A stretch of DNA of 39,635 nucleotides from an uncultured Clostridia bacterium (GTDB lineage: Bacteria > Bacillota > Clostridia > UBA1381 > CAJOGA01), in contig CAJOGA010000003.1 of the NCBI GenBank assembly GCA_905233855.1, positions 1 to 39,635 of the forward strand. Reading direction: 5' to 3'. The translations under genes and the position numbers were made by a program. Below the pieces are notes generated by a model that searched no databases, was not told where the DNA came from, and was given only the letters and a program-made list of their open reading frames with translations. Shown here one piece after another: positions 20,412-30,186 of this stretch (its first letter is position 1; each line of letters starts with the position of its first letter).

Positions 20412-23400
20412 TTACATATCAAAAAGCGTCATCTGGCTGGAATCGGGCAGAGCATCCATGCAACCGCTGTTTTCAAGCGATTCCATTACTGTTTTGCTGA
20501 CGCCGGTACGGGTTTTAAAATCCTCTTTAGAGAAGAACTCACCGTCTTTTCTTGCGTCGGCAATGGAGATTGCGGCATTTTCCGCAATGCCTGACATTGC
20601 ACTCAATGGCGGCAGTATACCGGTATCGGTTTCGGTAAATTTAGTAGGATGAGATTTATACAAATCAATTTTGTCGAAGGATATTTTGCGTGCATACATT
20701 TCTATACAAAGCTCCAAAATAGAAATCATATTTTCTTCTTTTTGCGATGCAGTGTGGTCTTTCTGCTTCTGGAGTATGTCGTTCAAAGCTTTTTTTGCGG
20801 TTTGAGGACCGTGTGCCATTAATTCTGCATCAAAATCGTCCGCACGTATGGAAAAATAGGAAATATAAAAAGCTTTCGGATAGTGAACTTTAAAATATGC
20901 TATTTTGTATGCCATAGTAACATAAGCAACGGCATGTGCTTTAGGGAACATATACTTTATCTTGTTGCAGGAATCTATATACCACTGAGGGACATTGTGT
21001 TCAGACATTGCTTTTTCATCGTCCGGATTAAGTCCCTTGCCTTTACGCACCTTTTCCATTATGGTAAAGGACAACTTTGGTTCAAGGCCCATAGATATCA
21101 AATAAATCATTATATCATCACGCGTACATATAGCGTTTTGCAGGGTTGTCAACCCTTGTTTGATAAGGTCTTGTGCGTTGTTTATCCACACATCCGTACC
21201 GTGTGATAATCCCGATATTTTAACCAATTCCGAAAATCTTGTCGGCATTGTGTCTTCAAGCATCTGACGCACAAATTTAGTTCCGAATTCAGGAATACCA
21301 TATGTGCCGGTTTTGGAGTTTATCTGTTCCGGCGTTACGCCCAACGCTTCGGTTGAACTGAACAGACTCATTGTTTTTTCGTCGCCCGTAGGAACATCGG
21401 CAGGGTTTATCCCTGTTATATCCTGAAGCATGCGGATAACCGTCGGATCGTCGTGCCCGAGAATATCAAGCTTTAGGAGGTTTTTGTCGATAGAGTGATA
21501 ATCAAAATGCGTTGTAATAATGTCTATATCCTGTTTGTCGGCAGGACGTTGTACAGGACAAAATTCATGTATGTCATTTTCGTGCGGTACAACAATTATA
21601 CCGCCGGGATGTTGCCCTGTTGTACGTTTAACATCGACGCATCCCAATGCAAGGCGGCGTTTTTCCGCTTCATTTAAAACCTTTCCGCTCTGCTCCATAT
21701 ATTTTTTAACGTATCCGTAAGCAGTCTTTTCGGCTACAGTACCTATTGTTCCGGCTCTGAATACGTGTCCTGCACCGAACAGCTCCTCGGTGTATTTGTG
21801 GGCTTTCGGTTGATAATCGCCTGAAAAGTTCAGGTCTATATCAGGTTCTTTGTCGCCGGCAAAACCGAGGAAGGTTTCAAACGGAATATCGTGTCCGTCG
21901 CGGTTTAAGTCATGTCCGCAGTCAGGACACTTTTTCTCCGGCAGGTCGTAGCCGGAAATACCTTCGCCGTTATCGTCTGCCAGTTCAAAATGTTTGCAGT
22001 TAGGACAAATATAATGTGCCGGCAGGGAATTAACTTCTGTTATACCCGAAAGATACGCAACCAACGACGAGCCGACAGAACCTCTCGAACCAACTACATA
22101 ACCGTCTTGACGCGATTTTTGAACCAGTTGCTGTGCAATTCTGTACATAACTGCAAAGCCGTAAGTTGTGATGGAGTGTAATTCTTTGTCCAGACGCTGT
22201 TGAACAATATCCGGCAGAGGATCGCCGTATATGCTTTTGGCACGGTCCAGCGAATCTTTTATAATAACATCCTCCGCACCGGGTATTTTAGGCGGATATT
22301 TCTCTTTTGGCACAGGCTGAAACTCTTCTGTCATGTTTGCTATAAGGTTGGTGTTTTTAACAACAACTTCATAGGCAACATCTTCGCCGAGATAGGCAAA
22401 TTCTTCAAGCATTTCGTCCGTTGTGCGAAAATATAACGGAGGCTGATGTTCTGCATCTTCAAAGCCTTTGTATGACATTAATATACGTCGGTATGCACTA
22501 CTGTGTTTTTCTATGTAGTGAGCATCGCATGTTGCAACAACAGGTTTGTTGTGTTTTTTTCCAAGCTCAACTATCCTTTTATTGATATTCTGCAAATCCT
22601 CCACAGAACCAACAGTACCGTTTCGCAGCATAAATTCGTTATTTGAAACAGGTTGTATTTCCAAATAATCATAGAATGACGCCAAACTATCCAAAGTGTC
22701 GGGGGAGGCGTCGTTCAAAATCGCCTCATATATCTGACCTGCCTCGCAAGCGGAACCTAAAATAAGTCCCTCGCGTTTTTTTTCAAGCAGGGATTTAGGT
22801 ATCCTTGGCGTTCTGTAAAAATGCTCCAAATGTGATGCCGACACAAGCTCATACATATGTCTTAACCCGATTCTGTTTTTTGCAAGCAAAATTATGTGGT
22901 ACGGTTTATATTTTTTAACCTGTATGTTAGCGGAAAGCTTCAGATTGAATTCGCTTATATTTTCTATTCCTTGTTCTTTGACGTCGGCAAACATTTTTAT
23001 CATAGCTTCGGCAGTTGCCTCGGCATCGTTGACGGCACGGTGATGTCCGTTTAGCTTGACGTTTAAGTGCTTGCACAATGTGTCTAACTTGTGATTTTGC
23101 AGAGCGGGATACAGAGCACGTGCAAGAGACAGTGTGTCAAGATATGTAAATTTAAAATCAAGATGATTCTCCTGACAAGCGGCTTTTATAAAGCCTGTGT
23201 CAAACGATGCATTGTGTGCAACCAAAACCGAATTGTCCGAAAAAGCAAGAAAATCAGGCAAGGCTATATCTATGGTAGGAGCATCCTTAACCATATCATC
23301 GGTTATACCGGTGAGCTTGACAATTTCGGCAGGAATAGGGGTGAGCGGATTTATAAAGCTTGACCAGCGGTCGGTAATTTTGCCGTTTTCAACTTTAACC

Positions 23401-24410
23401 GCTCCTATTTCGGTTATTTTGTTTTTTGTTGCTGACAGACCGGTTGTTTCGATATCAAACACGACGAATGAACTGTCTAACGAAGCCGAATGTGAGCAGG
23501 ATTTATCTGTGCCGGAAACGATGTTTACGCTGTCGTCTACCAAATATCCTTCTAAGCCGTATAAAATCTTGACGCCGTTTTCTTTGCCGGCTTTTGCCGC
23601 TTCAGGGAAGGCTTGCACAACGCCGTGATCTGTTATTGCTATTGCGGGATGCCCGAACCGTGCGGCGGTGCCGACAATATTTGTTGCATTGTCAATGGCA
23701 TCATAGGAAGACATATTAGTGTGCATGTGCAGTTCCACACGTTTTTGTGCGGCAGTATCCTGCCTTAGTTTTTTTTCAATAACGGCAATCGCGTTTGCGG
23801 TTATGACATTATCACGGCTGAACTGATCGTATGCAGCAGTGCCTTGCACGGCGACATTAACACCCTTTTTGAGCTCGCCGGTCAGCCTCGCAAGATCGTC
23901 TTCGGGCAGGTTTCTTAAAAACAGCTTTACGCTGATGGAGTTTTCAAAATCAGTTATATCAAAGGTTAACAGTTTTAACCCGTCTCTTAATTCTTTGAGT
24001 TCCGTTGCAAAAATTTCACCTTTGCAAGCCACCAAACCACCGTCCGATATAATATCGGAAATGGGAACGAATTCTGTGTTTATATTTTTGCCGTATAACA
24101 TATCCGCACCGGGTATTATCACTTTTTTAGAAGACCTGAATTTAGCTTGTATCGGTTTGTTGGCTTTTGATGCGGCAGGTTCTTTGTCAATCGGTATTTG
24201 TTCAGTTGGTTCTTCAAATGTTACGTAATTGAGTTTGTATACCGATGACAAAATTTCTTTGATTTCATCAAGTTTTTTATTGCTTTCCGGAACAGTAAGA
24301 GCAATTTTCAAATGGCGGGTTGCTTTGTTTATGGAAAGCTTTGACACAACAATATCCAGATGTTCGGGAAGATTTGCTTCCGGAAAAACAGTTTTTAAAT
24401 TTTTTACCAT
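20412..24410 (-). CDS. polC: DNA polymerase III alpha subunit, PolC type, with proofreading exonuclease
   Basis: The 1332-residue replicative polymerase of Firmicutes. In order it has a short N-terminal domain, an OB-fold region, a PHP domain split around the exonuclease (LHMHTNMSSYD near 225, AITDHGV), a DEDDh 3'-5' exonuclease (FDIETTGL near 315, AHNASFD, HRAVNDAEA), a zinc-binding segment with two CxxC pairs (CPNC near 800, CPDC) and the polymerase palm with DIDLNFSG near 853. It is about 100 residues shorter than Bacillus PolC (1437), mostly at the N-terminus. All exonuclease acidic residues are intact. ATG 24410 lies 6 bp after the punA stop. It is the last gene of an operon with purL and punA. 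Confidence 0.96.
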   Translation of the reverse strand: MVKNLKTVFPEANLPEHLDIVVSKLSINKATRHLKIALTVPESNKKLDEIKEILSSVYKLNYVTFEEPTEQIPIDKEPAASKANKPIQAKFRSSKKVIIPGADMLYGKNINTEFVPISDIISDGGLVACKGEIFATELKELRDGLKLLTFDITDFENSISVKLFLRNLPEDDLARLTGELKKGVNVAVQGTAAYDQFSRDNVITANAIAVIEKKLRQDTAAQKRVELHMHTNMSSYDAIDNATNIVGTAARFGHPAIAITDHGVVQAFPEAAKAGKENGVKILYGLEGYLVDDSVNIVSGTDKSCSHSASLDSSFVVFDIETTGLSATKNKITEIGAVKVENGKITDRWSSFINPLTPIPAEIVKLTGITDDMVKDAPTIDIALPDFLAFSDNSVLVAHNASFDTGFIKAACQENHLDFKFTYLDTLSLARALYPALQNHKLDTLCKHLNVKLNGHHRAVNDAEATAEAMIKMFADVKEQGIENISEFNLKLSANIQVKKYKPYHIILLAKNRIGLRHMYELVSASHLEHFYRTPRIPKSLLEKKREGLILGSACEAGQIYEAILNDASPDTLDSLASFYDYLEIQPVSNNEFMLRNGTVGSVEDLQNINKRIVELGKKHNKPVVATCDAHYIEKHSSAYRRILMSYKGFEDAEHQPPLYFRTTDEMLEEFAYLGEDVAYEVVVKNTNLIANMTEEFQPVPKEKYPPKIPGAEDVIIKDSLDRAKSIYGDPLPDIVQQRLDKELHSITTYGFAVMYRIAQQLVQKSRQDGYVVGSRGSVGSSLVAYLSGITEVNSLPAHYICPNCKHFELADDNGEGISGYDLPEKKCPDCGHDLNRDGHDIPFETFLGFAGDKEPDIDLNFSGDYQPKAHKYTEELFGAGHVFRAGTIGTVAEKTAYGYVKKYMEQSGKVLNEAEKRRLALGCVDVKRTTGQHPGGIIVVPHENDIHEFCPVQRPADKQDIDIITTHFDYHSIDKNLLKLDILGHDDPTVIRMLQDITGINPADVPTGDEKTMSLFSSTEALGVTPEQINSKTGTYGIPEFGTKFVRQMLEDTMPTRFSELVKISGLSHGTDVWINNAQDLIKQGLTTLQNAICTRDDIMIYLISMGLEPKLSFTIMEKVRKGKGLNPDDEKAMSEHNVPQWYIDSCNKIKYMFPKAHAVAYVTMAYKIAYFKVHYPKAFYISYFSIRADDFDAELMAHGPQTAKKALNDILQKQKDHTASQKEENMISILELCIEMYARKISFDKIDLYKSHPTKFTETDTGILPPLSAMSGIAENAAISIADARKDGEFFSKEDFKTRTGVSKTVMESLENSGCMDALPDSSQMTLFDM

Positions 24411-24416
24411 GGTATA

Positions 24417-25250
24417 TCAGCCTTTCTGTATATCGTTGATTACAGTTTTTAAAAACTTTGTAAGTACAGGTTTTGTACGAACCGATATTTGCGATATTTC
24501 ATCATGATCAATAGGAGTATCAAGTATGCCTGCGGCCATATTGGTAACCACGGATATGCCCAAAACATTCATTTTGCAGTGCGATGCAACAATAACCTCC
24601 GGCACGGTAGACATTCCCACAAGGTCTGCTCCCAGCACAGCTAAAGCCTTTATTTCTGCGGGGGTTTCAAAGCACGGGCCGCTCATATATGAGTATACGC
24701 CTTTTTTTAAGTCAAGACCTGTTTTTTCGGCAGAGCGTACAGCAGCTTTTTGCAAGCGTGGGCAATACGCGTGCGTCATGTCGTTAAAACGCGGTCCAAA
24801 GCTGTCTATATTCAAACCTGTTAAGGGGTTATCGAACACTAATTTGATATGGTCGGTTATAAGCACAATATCCCCGGGCACAAAGCTTTTATTTATTGCA
24901 CCCGAAGCGTTGGTAAGTATGAGATTTTTAATACCCAACAGCTTTAACACACGCACATAATAGGCGGCTTCAGCCATACTGTAGCCTTCATATGCGTGAA
25001 AGCGGCCGTTAAGAACGATAATATCTTTACCGTTTATGTTGCCTAATACAAGCTCGCCCTTATGGCTTTCCACAGTTGAGACAGGAAAGTTTGGAATTTT
25101 GGCATAATCTGTGGCGGAAAAAATTGTGATATCTTCCGCAAACACGCCAAGCCCCGACCCCAAAACTACAGCGGTTTCAGGGTTAAAGCCGGAGCTAAAC
25201 AGATTTTTTATAAATTCAGCCGATTTTTCATAATCCTCATATTTATACAT
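24417..25250 (-). CDS. punA: Purine nucleoside phosphorylase, trimeric type
   Basis: The 277-residue protein belongs to the PNP-I family that splits inosine and guanosine (and deoxy forms) with phosphate. Visible motifs are AVVLGSGLG (phosphate loop), GRFHAYEGY, GPRFNDMTHAYC, MSGPCFETPAEIKAL and VGMSTVPEVIVASHC. ATG 25250 lies 9 bp after the purL stop with GGGTG as a weak binding site, so translation may be coupled. Together with PurL it links purine synthesis and salvage in one transcript with polC. Confidence 0.95.
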   Translation of the reverse strand: MYKYEDYEKSAEFIKNLFSSGFNPETAVVLGSGLGVFAEDITIFSATDYAKIPNFPVSTVESHKGELVLGNINGKDIIVLNGRFHAYEGYSMAEAAYYVRVLKLLGIKNLILTNASGAINKSFVPGDIVLITDHIKLVFDNPLTGLNIDSFGPRFNDMTHAYCPRLQKAAVRSAEKTGLDLKKGVYSYMSGPCFETPAEIKALAVLGADLVGMSTVPEVIVASHCKMNVLGISVVTNMAAGILDTPIDHDEISQISVRTKPVLTKFLKTVINDIQKG

Positions 25251-25259
25251 TTTTACACC

Positions 25260-28200
25260 CTATTTGAAATATTTAACACCGGACTCAAATATCTGCTGGT
25301 CTTTGTTGCCCGGAACATTAACGACAACATTTTTGCCTATACGTTCGCTATGACCCATCTTGCCCAAAACTCTTCCGTCCGGACTTGTTATACCTTCAAT
25401 TGCAAACATAGAGCCGTTTGGATTGCCTTGTATGTCATAGGTTGCGTTGCCGAAGAAATCGACGTACTGCGTTGCTATCTGACCGTTTTGTGCCAACTTT
25501 TCAATTTCGTCAACGGTCCCTACAAAACGTCCCTCACCGTGCGACAACGCTATCGAATGAATATCGCCAACTTGTGTGGCATACAGCCACGGCGATTTGT
25601 TTGACGCAATTTTAGTGTTTGCCATACAGGATATATGTCTGCCAATGTTGTTGAAGGTAAGGGTAGGGGAAGCGGAATTTAAGTCTCTTATTTCGCCGTA
25701 CGGCACAAGTCCAAGCTTAATAAGAGCTTGGAAACCGTTGCAAATACCAAGCATCAAACCGTCCCTTGCATTTAACAGTTTCATAACAGAGTCGGCAACC
25801 AAAGGATTTCTGAAAGCCGTAGCGATAAATTTGCCCGAGCCTTCAGGCTCATCGCCGCCGGAGAAACCGCCCGGTATCATTATTATTTGAGAGTTGTCTA
25901 TACGCTTTTGCATTTCACGCATGGAGTAGTCAACGTCTGATGCAGTAAGGTTTTTAAACACAAACACATCACATACTGCACCGGCACGTTCAAATGCCCT
26001 TGCGGTGTCGTATTCACAGTTTGTGCCCGGGAATACCGGTATAAACACTCTCGGCTTTGCAAATTTTTGAGAAGACGCTATAACGGCGGTGTTGTTGTAG
26101 CTGAATGTTTCTATCTTGTCGGTATATGCCGCTTCAGCTTTGGTAGGGAACACCTTTTCCAAAGGAGCAGTCCAAGCGTCAAGCATTTCATTCATAGGAA
26201 TGATAGCGTCAAGTGCAAAAATTGCAGGAGTACATATCGTTTTACCGAGTGTTATGAATTTATCGTTTTCCACATTGTTTTTGAGTTCCAATATTATAGA
26301 ACCGTAGCATTTTTCAAATATATCGTCTTTGGTTATTTTTGAGTCGAACACGAAGCCCATGTCCAAACTGCCGAAGCACATTTTGGATATAACTTCAGGT
26401 ATGCCGCCACCTTTCACGGTTGACGCCGACAGCACGCTGCCGTTTTGTATTAAAGTATGAACAAGCTCATACTTTTCTTTTAAATCGTCAAAGTCCGGTA
26501 AATCATTGTCATCACGCAAAAGCTTGAGCATAACAACTTTTGAGTTGATGTTTTTAAATTCGTTGGATATTATTTTATCTGCCTTTGCCGGAGCAACTGC
26601 AAAAGATGTAAGCGTCGGAGGCACGTCCAGCTCATTGAATGATCCGCTCATGGAGTCTTTACCGCCTATAGCGGCAGCACCTAATTTAATTTGTGCAAGA
26701 TAAGCACCTAACAGCGATGCAAACGGTTTGCCCCATCTTGATGCATCTGTACCGAGCTTTTCAAAATATTCCTGGAATGTAAGGTAGATGTCGTTATAGT
26801 CGGCTCCCATACAAACAGCCTTGCTGAACGATTCAACAACGGCATATATGCTGCCGTGGAACGGGCTCCAGCTTGATATATACGGATTGTATCCGAATGT
26901 CATAATGGTTGCGGTGTTTGTTTCGCCTTTTAATACGGGAACTTTTGCAGCCATACCTTCGGTAGGTGTAAGCTGTTTTTTTCCGCCGAACGGCATAAGC
27001 ACACTTCCGGCGCCTATGCTTGCGTCAAAGCGTTCGCTCAAACCCTTTTGAGAGCAAACATTAAGATCTGAAAGAGTGTTAAGCCATGCATCTTTTATAT
27101 TGTCCGGGGTGGACTTTTTAAAATAGTAATCATTGTCGTCAGGCATTAAAACATTAACGTTTGTGTTTTTTGTAACACCGTTTGTGTTAAGAAAATCACG
27201 TGAAATATCACATATTGTTTTGCCACGCCATGTCATAACAAGCCTGTTTTCAGCGGTTACGTCTGCTACGTGAACAGCATCAAGATTTTCTGTTTTTGCA
27301 AGACTGATAAAGGCTTCAGCGTCGTCCTTAGCCACAACAACAGCCATTCTTTCCTGTGATTCACTGATGGCAAGTTCTGTACCGTCAAGACCTTCATATT
27401 TTTTAGGTACTTTATCCAAATCTATAACAAGACCGTCTGCAAGTTCGCCTATGGCAACAGATACACCGCCTGCGCCAAAGTCGTTACAACGTTTGATAAG
27501 CGATGTTGCGGCAGGGTTCCTGAACAAACGCTGTAATTTCCTCTCGACAGGAGGATTACCTTTTTGAACCTCCGAGCCTGCTGTATGGATAGACTCGTCA
27601 GTATGAGCTTTTGACGATCCTGTTGCACCGCCGCAGCCGTCTCTGCCTGTTTTGCCGCCTAACAGTATAACAACGTCGGAAGGCTGAGGACGCATGCGTA
27701 TAACATTTTCTTCCGGAGCAGCCGCAATAACAGCACCTATTTCCATCCTCTTTGCCACATAGCCCGGATGATACACCTCGCAAACCTGACCGGTTGCAAG
27801 ACCTATCTGGTTGCCGTATGAGCTGTAGCCGGCAGCGGCACCTGTGGTTATCTTGCGTTGCATAAGCTTGCCCGGCAGAGTGTCTTTAAGAGATTGACGC
27901 GGGTCGCCGCTTCCGGTTACACGCATCGCCTGATAAACATACGATCTGCCGGAAAGAGGATCACGTATGGCACCGCCCAGACATGTTGCCGCACCGCCGA
28001 AAGGTTCGATTTCAGTAGGGTGGTTATGAGTTTCGTTTTTGAACATTATAAGCCAAGGTTCTGTTTTGCCGTCTATATCAACGTCAACCTTTATGCTGCA
28101 GGCATTTATCTCTTCCGATTCGTCAAGATTTTTTAATAAGCCGGCTTTTTTAAGCTGCTTTGCAGCGATGACGGCGATGTTCATCAAACATGTATCGCGA

Positions 28201-29006
28201 TCGCCGGAGTAAAGACTTTTCTTTGCGTCTGTATACATGGAATATACATTTTCAATCACTTTTGAATATTTGCCGTTTTGAATGGTAACATCGTTTATTT
28301 TTGTAAGGAAAGTAGTGTGTCGGCAGTGATCGGACCAATATGTATCTATCATTCGCAATTCCGTTACGGTTGGGTTGCGTTTTTCGGTGTTTTTAAAGTA
28401 GTTCTGACAAAACGCTAAATCGTCAACATCCATTGCAAAACCCATTTTACCGCAAAATTCGGAAAGTGCGTTTATATCCATTGTGTTAAAATTATCTATT
28501 GTTTTAACGTCCTCAACGGCAGGAATGTCAGCGTCAAGAGTCTGAGGCTTTTCAAGCTTTGCTTCACGTGCCTCAACAGGGTTGATGCAGTATTTTTTAA
28601 CCGAATCAAGCTGTTTTTCGGTTATGTTGCCGGAAAGGACATATATTTTTGCATAACGTATGAGCGGACGCTCTCCGCAGGTAAGTATAGACACACATTC
28701 TTCCGCCGATGCGGCTCTTTGGTCAAACTGTCCCGGAAGAAATTCAACGGCAAAAACAGTATCGCTATCATCAAAGGCATACTCTTCGTCATACACATTG
28801 TCTACAGGCGGCTCGGAGAAGATGAGCGTTCTTGCACGGCTGTATTCATCAGCTGTCATGCCTGATATGTCGTATCTGTGCAGGATTCTAAGAGAAGTTA
28901 TATTGTCTAAGCCCAAATTCTGCCTGATGTCTGATAGCAGATTGACAGCTTCAACATTGTAGCCGGCTTTTTTTTCAACGTATATTCGTTTAACATCATT
29001 TTTCAT
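25260..29006 (-). CDS. purL: Single-chain phosphoribosylformylglycinamidine synthase (PurL with fused glutaminase)
   Basis: The 1248-residue enzyme catalyses FGAR + ATP + Gln to FGAM, the fourth step of purine synthesis. It is the long, single-chain form, equivalent to PurS+PurL+PurQ of Bacillus. The N-terminal PurS-like part is followed by two AIR-synthase-type halves (TYWSDHCRHTTF, FKNETHNHPTEIEPFGGAATC and later GGKDSMSGSF). A class I glutaminase domain makes up roughly the last 260 residues: FPGTNCEYDTA near 991, catalytic Cys near 1087 in GICNGFQ, and LSHGEGRF with the catalytic His. GAGG lies 7 bp before ATG 29006. It heads the purL-punA-polC operon and has a promoter and a leader hairpin. 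Confidence 0.96.
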   Translation of the reverse strand: MKNDVKRIYVEKKAGYNVEAVNLLSDIRQNLGLDNITSLRILHRYDISGMTADEYSRARTLIFSEPPVDNVYDEEYAFDDSDTVFAVEFLPGQFDQRAASAEECVSILTCGERPLIRYAKIYVLSGNITEKQLDSVKKYCINPVEAREAKLEKPQTLDADIPAVEDVKTIDNFNTMDINALSEFCGKMGFAMDVDDLAFCQNYFKNTEKRNPTVTELRMIDTYWSDHCRHTTFLTKINDVTIQNGKYSKVIENVYSMYTDAKKSLYSGDRDTCLMNIAVIAAKQLKKAGLLKNLDESEEINACSIKVDVDIDGKTEPWLIMFKNETHNHPTEIEPFGGAATCLGGAIRDPLSGRSYVYQAMRVTGSGDPRQSLKDTLPGKLMQRKITTGAAAGYSSYGNQIGLATGQVCEVYHPGYVAKRMEIGAVIAAAPEENVIRMRPQPSDVVILLGGKTGRDGCGGATGSSKAHTDESIHTAGSEVQKGNPPVERKLQRLFRNPAATSLIKRCNDFGAGGVSVAIGELADGLVIDLDKVPKKYEGLDGTELAISESQERMAVVVAKDDAEAFISLAKTENLDAVHVADVTAENRLVMTWRGKTICDISRDFLNTNGVTKNTNVNVLMPDDNDYYFKKSTPDNIKDAWLNTLSDLNVCSQKGLSERFDASIGAGSVLMPFGGKKQLTPTEGMAAKVPVLKGETNTATIMTFGYNPYISSWSPFHGSIYAVVESFSKAVCMGADYNDIYLTFQEYFEKLGTDASRWGKPFASLLGAYLAQIKLGAAAIGGKDSMSGSFNELDVPPTLTSFAVAPAKADKIISNEFKNINSKVVMLKLLRDDNDLPDFDDLKEKYELVHTLIQNGSVLSASTVKGGGIPEVISKMCFGSLDMGFVFDSKITKDDIFEKCYGSIILELKNNVENDKFITLGKTICTPAIFALDAIIPMNEMLDAWTAPLEKVFPTKAEAAYTDKIETFSYNNTAVIASSQKFAKPRVFIPVFPGTNCEYDTARAFERAGAVCDVFVFKNLTASDVDYSMREMQKRIDNSQIIMIPGGFSGGDEPEGSGKFIATAFRNPLVADSVMKLLNARDGLMLGICNGFQALIKLGLVPYGEIRDLNSASPTLTFNNIGRHISCMANTKIASNKSPWLYATQVGDIHSIALSHGEGRFVGTVDEIEKLAQNGQIATQYVDFFGNATYDIQGNPNGSMFAIEGITSPDGRVLGKMGHSERIGKNVVVNVPGNKDQQIFESGVKYFK

Positions 29007-29022
29007 AAAAAACCTCGTTTCC

Positions 29023-29053
29023 GTATATGCGTTAAAAAGGCTGACGCATATAC
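29023..29053 (-). other. Stem-loop in the purL leader next to the ribosome binding site
   Basis: A perfect 10-bp stem, GTATATGCGT with ACGCATATAC (29023-29032 and 29044-29053), with an 11-nt loop, lies 5 bp upstream of the purL GAGG. It is not followed by a U tract, so it is not a terminator. No purine riboswitch consensus is present in the leader. The role is unknown: it may protect the transcript or tune translation. Confidence 0.6.
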
Positions 29054-29125
29054 ATAAAATTTCAAAAAATCAAACCTCACAAAATCATGTTGGTTGATAT
29101 TAAGTTCATAACACTCATACGACAC

Positions 29126-29154
29126 ATTATACCAAAAAAAACTGTTTTCTTCAA
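29126..29154 (-). promoter_or_regulatory. Sigma-A promoter of the purL-punA-polC operon
   Basis: On the minus strand TTGAAG (complement of 29149-29154), 17 bp and TATAAT (complement of 29126-29131). A TGG precedes the -10 box. The leader is about 110 nt. The rest of the spacer 29155-29224 is AT-rich and shows nothing further. Confidence 0.75.
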
Positions 29155-29224
29155 TCTAAATTTTGACATTATTTTAAATTTCTGCAAAAAGCACAAATTT
29201 AATAATAACTATTAAAAATATTTT

Positions 29225-29281
29225 AAAAACAAAACAACTTGAAAATCAAAGCAGAGAACATCCGCATTAATCTTCAAGTTG
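29225..29281 (-). terminator. Terminator after the ndoA-downstream gene
   Basis: On the minus strand CAACTTGAA (complement of 29273-29281) pairs with TTCAAGTTG (complement of 29235-29243) across a long loop, followed by TTTTGTTTTT. It lies 20 bp after the stop at 29302. On the plus strand the stem is also followed by a T run, but no plus-strand gene needs it. Confidence 0.7.
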
Positions 29282-29301
29282 CTTTTTTTGTTTTTATACG
29301 G

Positions 29302-29784
29302 TTATTTCACAAGTTCGTAAGTTCCTTTAATCATAACAAGAAGGTCTGTTTCGGCACTTAATCCTCTTCCGTCGGACACAGGAACTATCAACAAACAGTT
29401 TGACGGCATACTGACACCGTTTGCAAGGTCGACTCCGTCGGTAACATTAGCCAATCCGCCCTTTGCGGTTGCAATTATGCTTGCCTTGCCCTGACGCAAT
29501 ATCATCTCACAGCCGGCATCGGCAATTATCTTTTCACCTGCTTTAACAGATACAACCTCAAAAGACTCGGATTCGCTTTTTGTTGTGCCCGGCGTGATGT
29601 TGGAAATTTTAGCAATTGCCCCGTCTATGTATGCATAGATTTGAGGCATTACAACATTGTCGATATACGATTTGCTGATAAGCGGGTCGTTTTCTCCTGC
29701 CGGAGTGTTTGCCATTGCAATGGTGAAAGCTGTTATCAATAACACAATAACAGTTATCACTGCGATAATAGGCTTCTTTTGCAT
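29302..29784 (-). CDS. Secreted or membrane-anchored protein of unknown function
   Basis: The 160-residue protein starts at ATG 29784, 9 bp after GGGAGGA. An N-terminal hydrophobic segment (about 6-26, ending AMA-NT) is a signal peptide or anchor. The rest is a small, probably beta-rich domain with a recognisable pattern: VVSVKAGEKIIADAGCEMILRQG, then GGLANVTDGVDLANG, then SNCLLIVPVSDGRGL and VMIKGTYEL. I have seen this pattern in many clostridial exported proteins annotated as hypothetical, but I do not know a function. It lies 49 bp after ndoA and may be read from the same transcript. Confidence 0.75.
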   Translation of the reverse strand: MQKKPIIAVITVIVLLITAFTIAMANTPAGENDPLISKSYIDNVVMPQIYAYIDGAIAKISNITPGTTKSESESFEVVSVKAGEKIIADAGCEMILRQGKASIIATAKGGLANVTDGVDLANGVSMPSNCLLIVPVSDGRGLSAETDLLVMIKGTYELVK

Positions 29785-29833
29785 TTTAAATAATCCTCCC
29801 GAAAAAAATATCTTCTTTAGTGTGGAAAGCAGG

Positions 29834-30184
29834 CTATATATCGACAAGACCAAAGCTTATGTTTAAAGCCTCGTTTATTTTTTTCATAAATCCGTCGTCG
29901 ATTTTGCCTATCTTTTCCCTTAGTCTTTTTTTATCCAATGTCCGTATTTGCTCCAAAAGTATCACAGAATCTTTATTAAGCCCGTACTTTTCGGCATCCA
30001 GCTCGATATGCGTAGGCATCTTGGCTTTGTTTATCTGTGATGTGATGGCAGCTGCAATAACGGTTGGACTGTATTTGTTTCCTATATCGTTCTGAACAAT
30101 CAGCACCGGTCTGATTCCTCCCTGTTCGGAACCGATTACAGGACTGAGGTCGGCATAAAAAATATCTCCTCTTTTAACTATCAC
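29834..30184 (-). CDS. ndoA: Type II toxin EndoA (MazF/PemK-type mRNA interferase)
   Basis: The 116-residue protein has the same length as Bacillus NdoA and the family pattern [21 protein letters not shown][10 protein letters not shown], followed by TVIAAAIT and a C-terminal [17 protein letters not shown]. MazF toxins cut single-stranded mRNA at short sites; the arginine and threonine of the active site (RPVLIV and AAIT) are present. It starts at GTG 30184, only 2 bp after the antitoxin stop, so translation is probably coupled. The order alr-ndoAI-ndoA is conserved in Firmicutes. Confidence 0.95.
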   Translation of the reverse strand: MIVKRGDIFYADLSPVIGSEQGGIRPVLIVQNDIGNKYSPTVIAAAITSQINKAKMPTHIELDAEKYGLNKDSVILLEQIRTLDKKRLREKIGKIDDGFMKKINEALNISFGLVDI

Positions 30185-30186
30185 TG

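Noticed and set aside
23839-24228. Plus-strand open frame of 129 codons inside polC
   Set aside because: It is antisense to polC; the opposite frame carries all PolC motifs.
29007-29131. Purine riboswitch upstream of purL
   Set aside because: The conserved aptamer loops and junction segments are absent on the minus strand.
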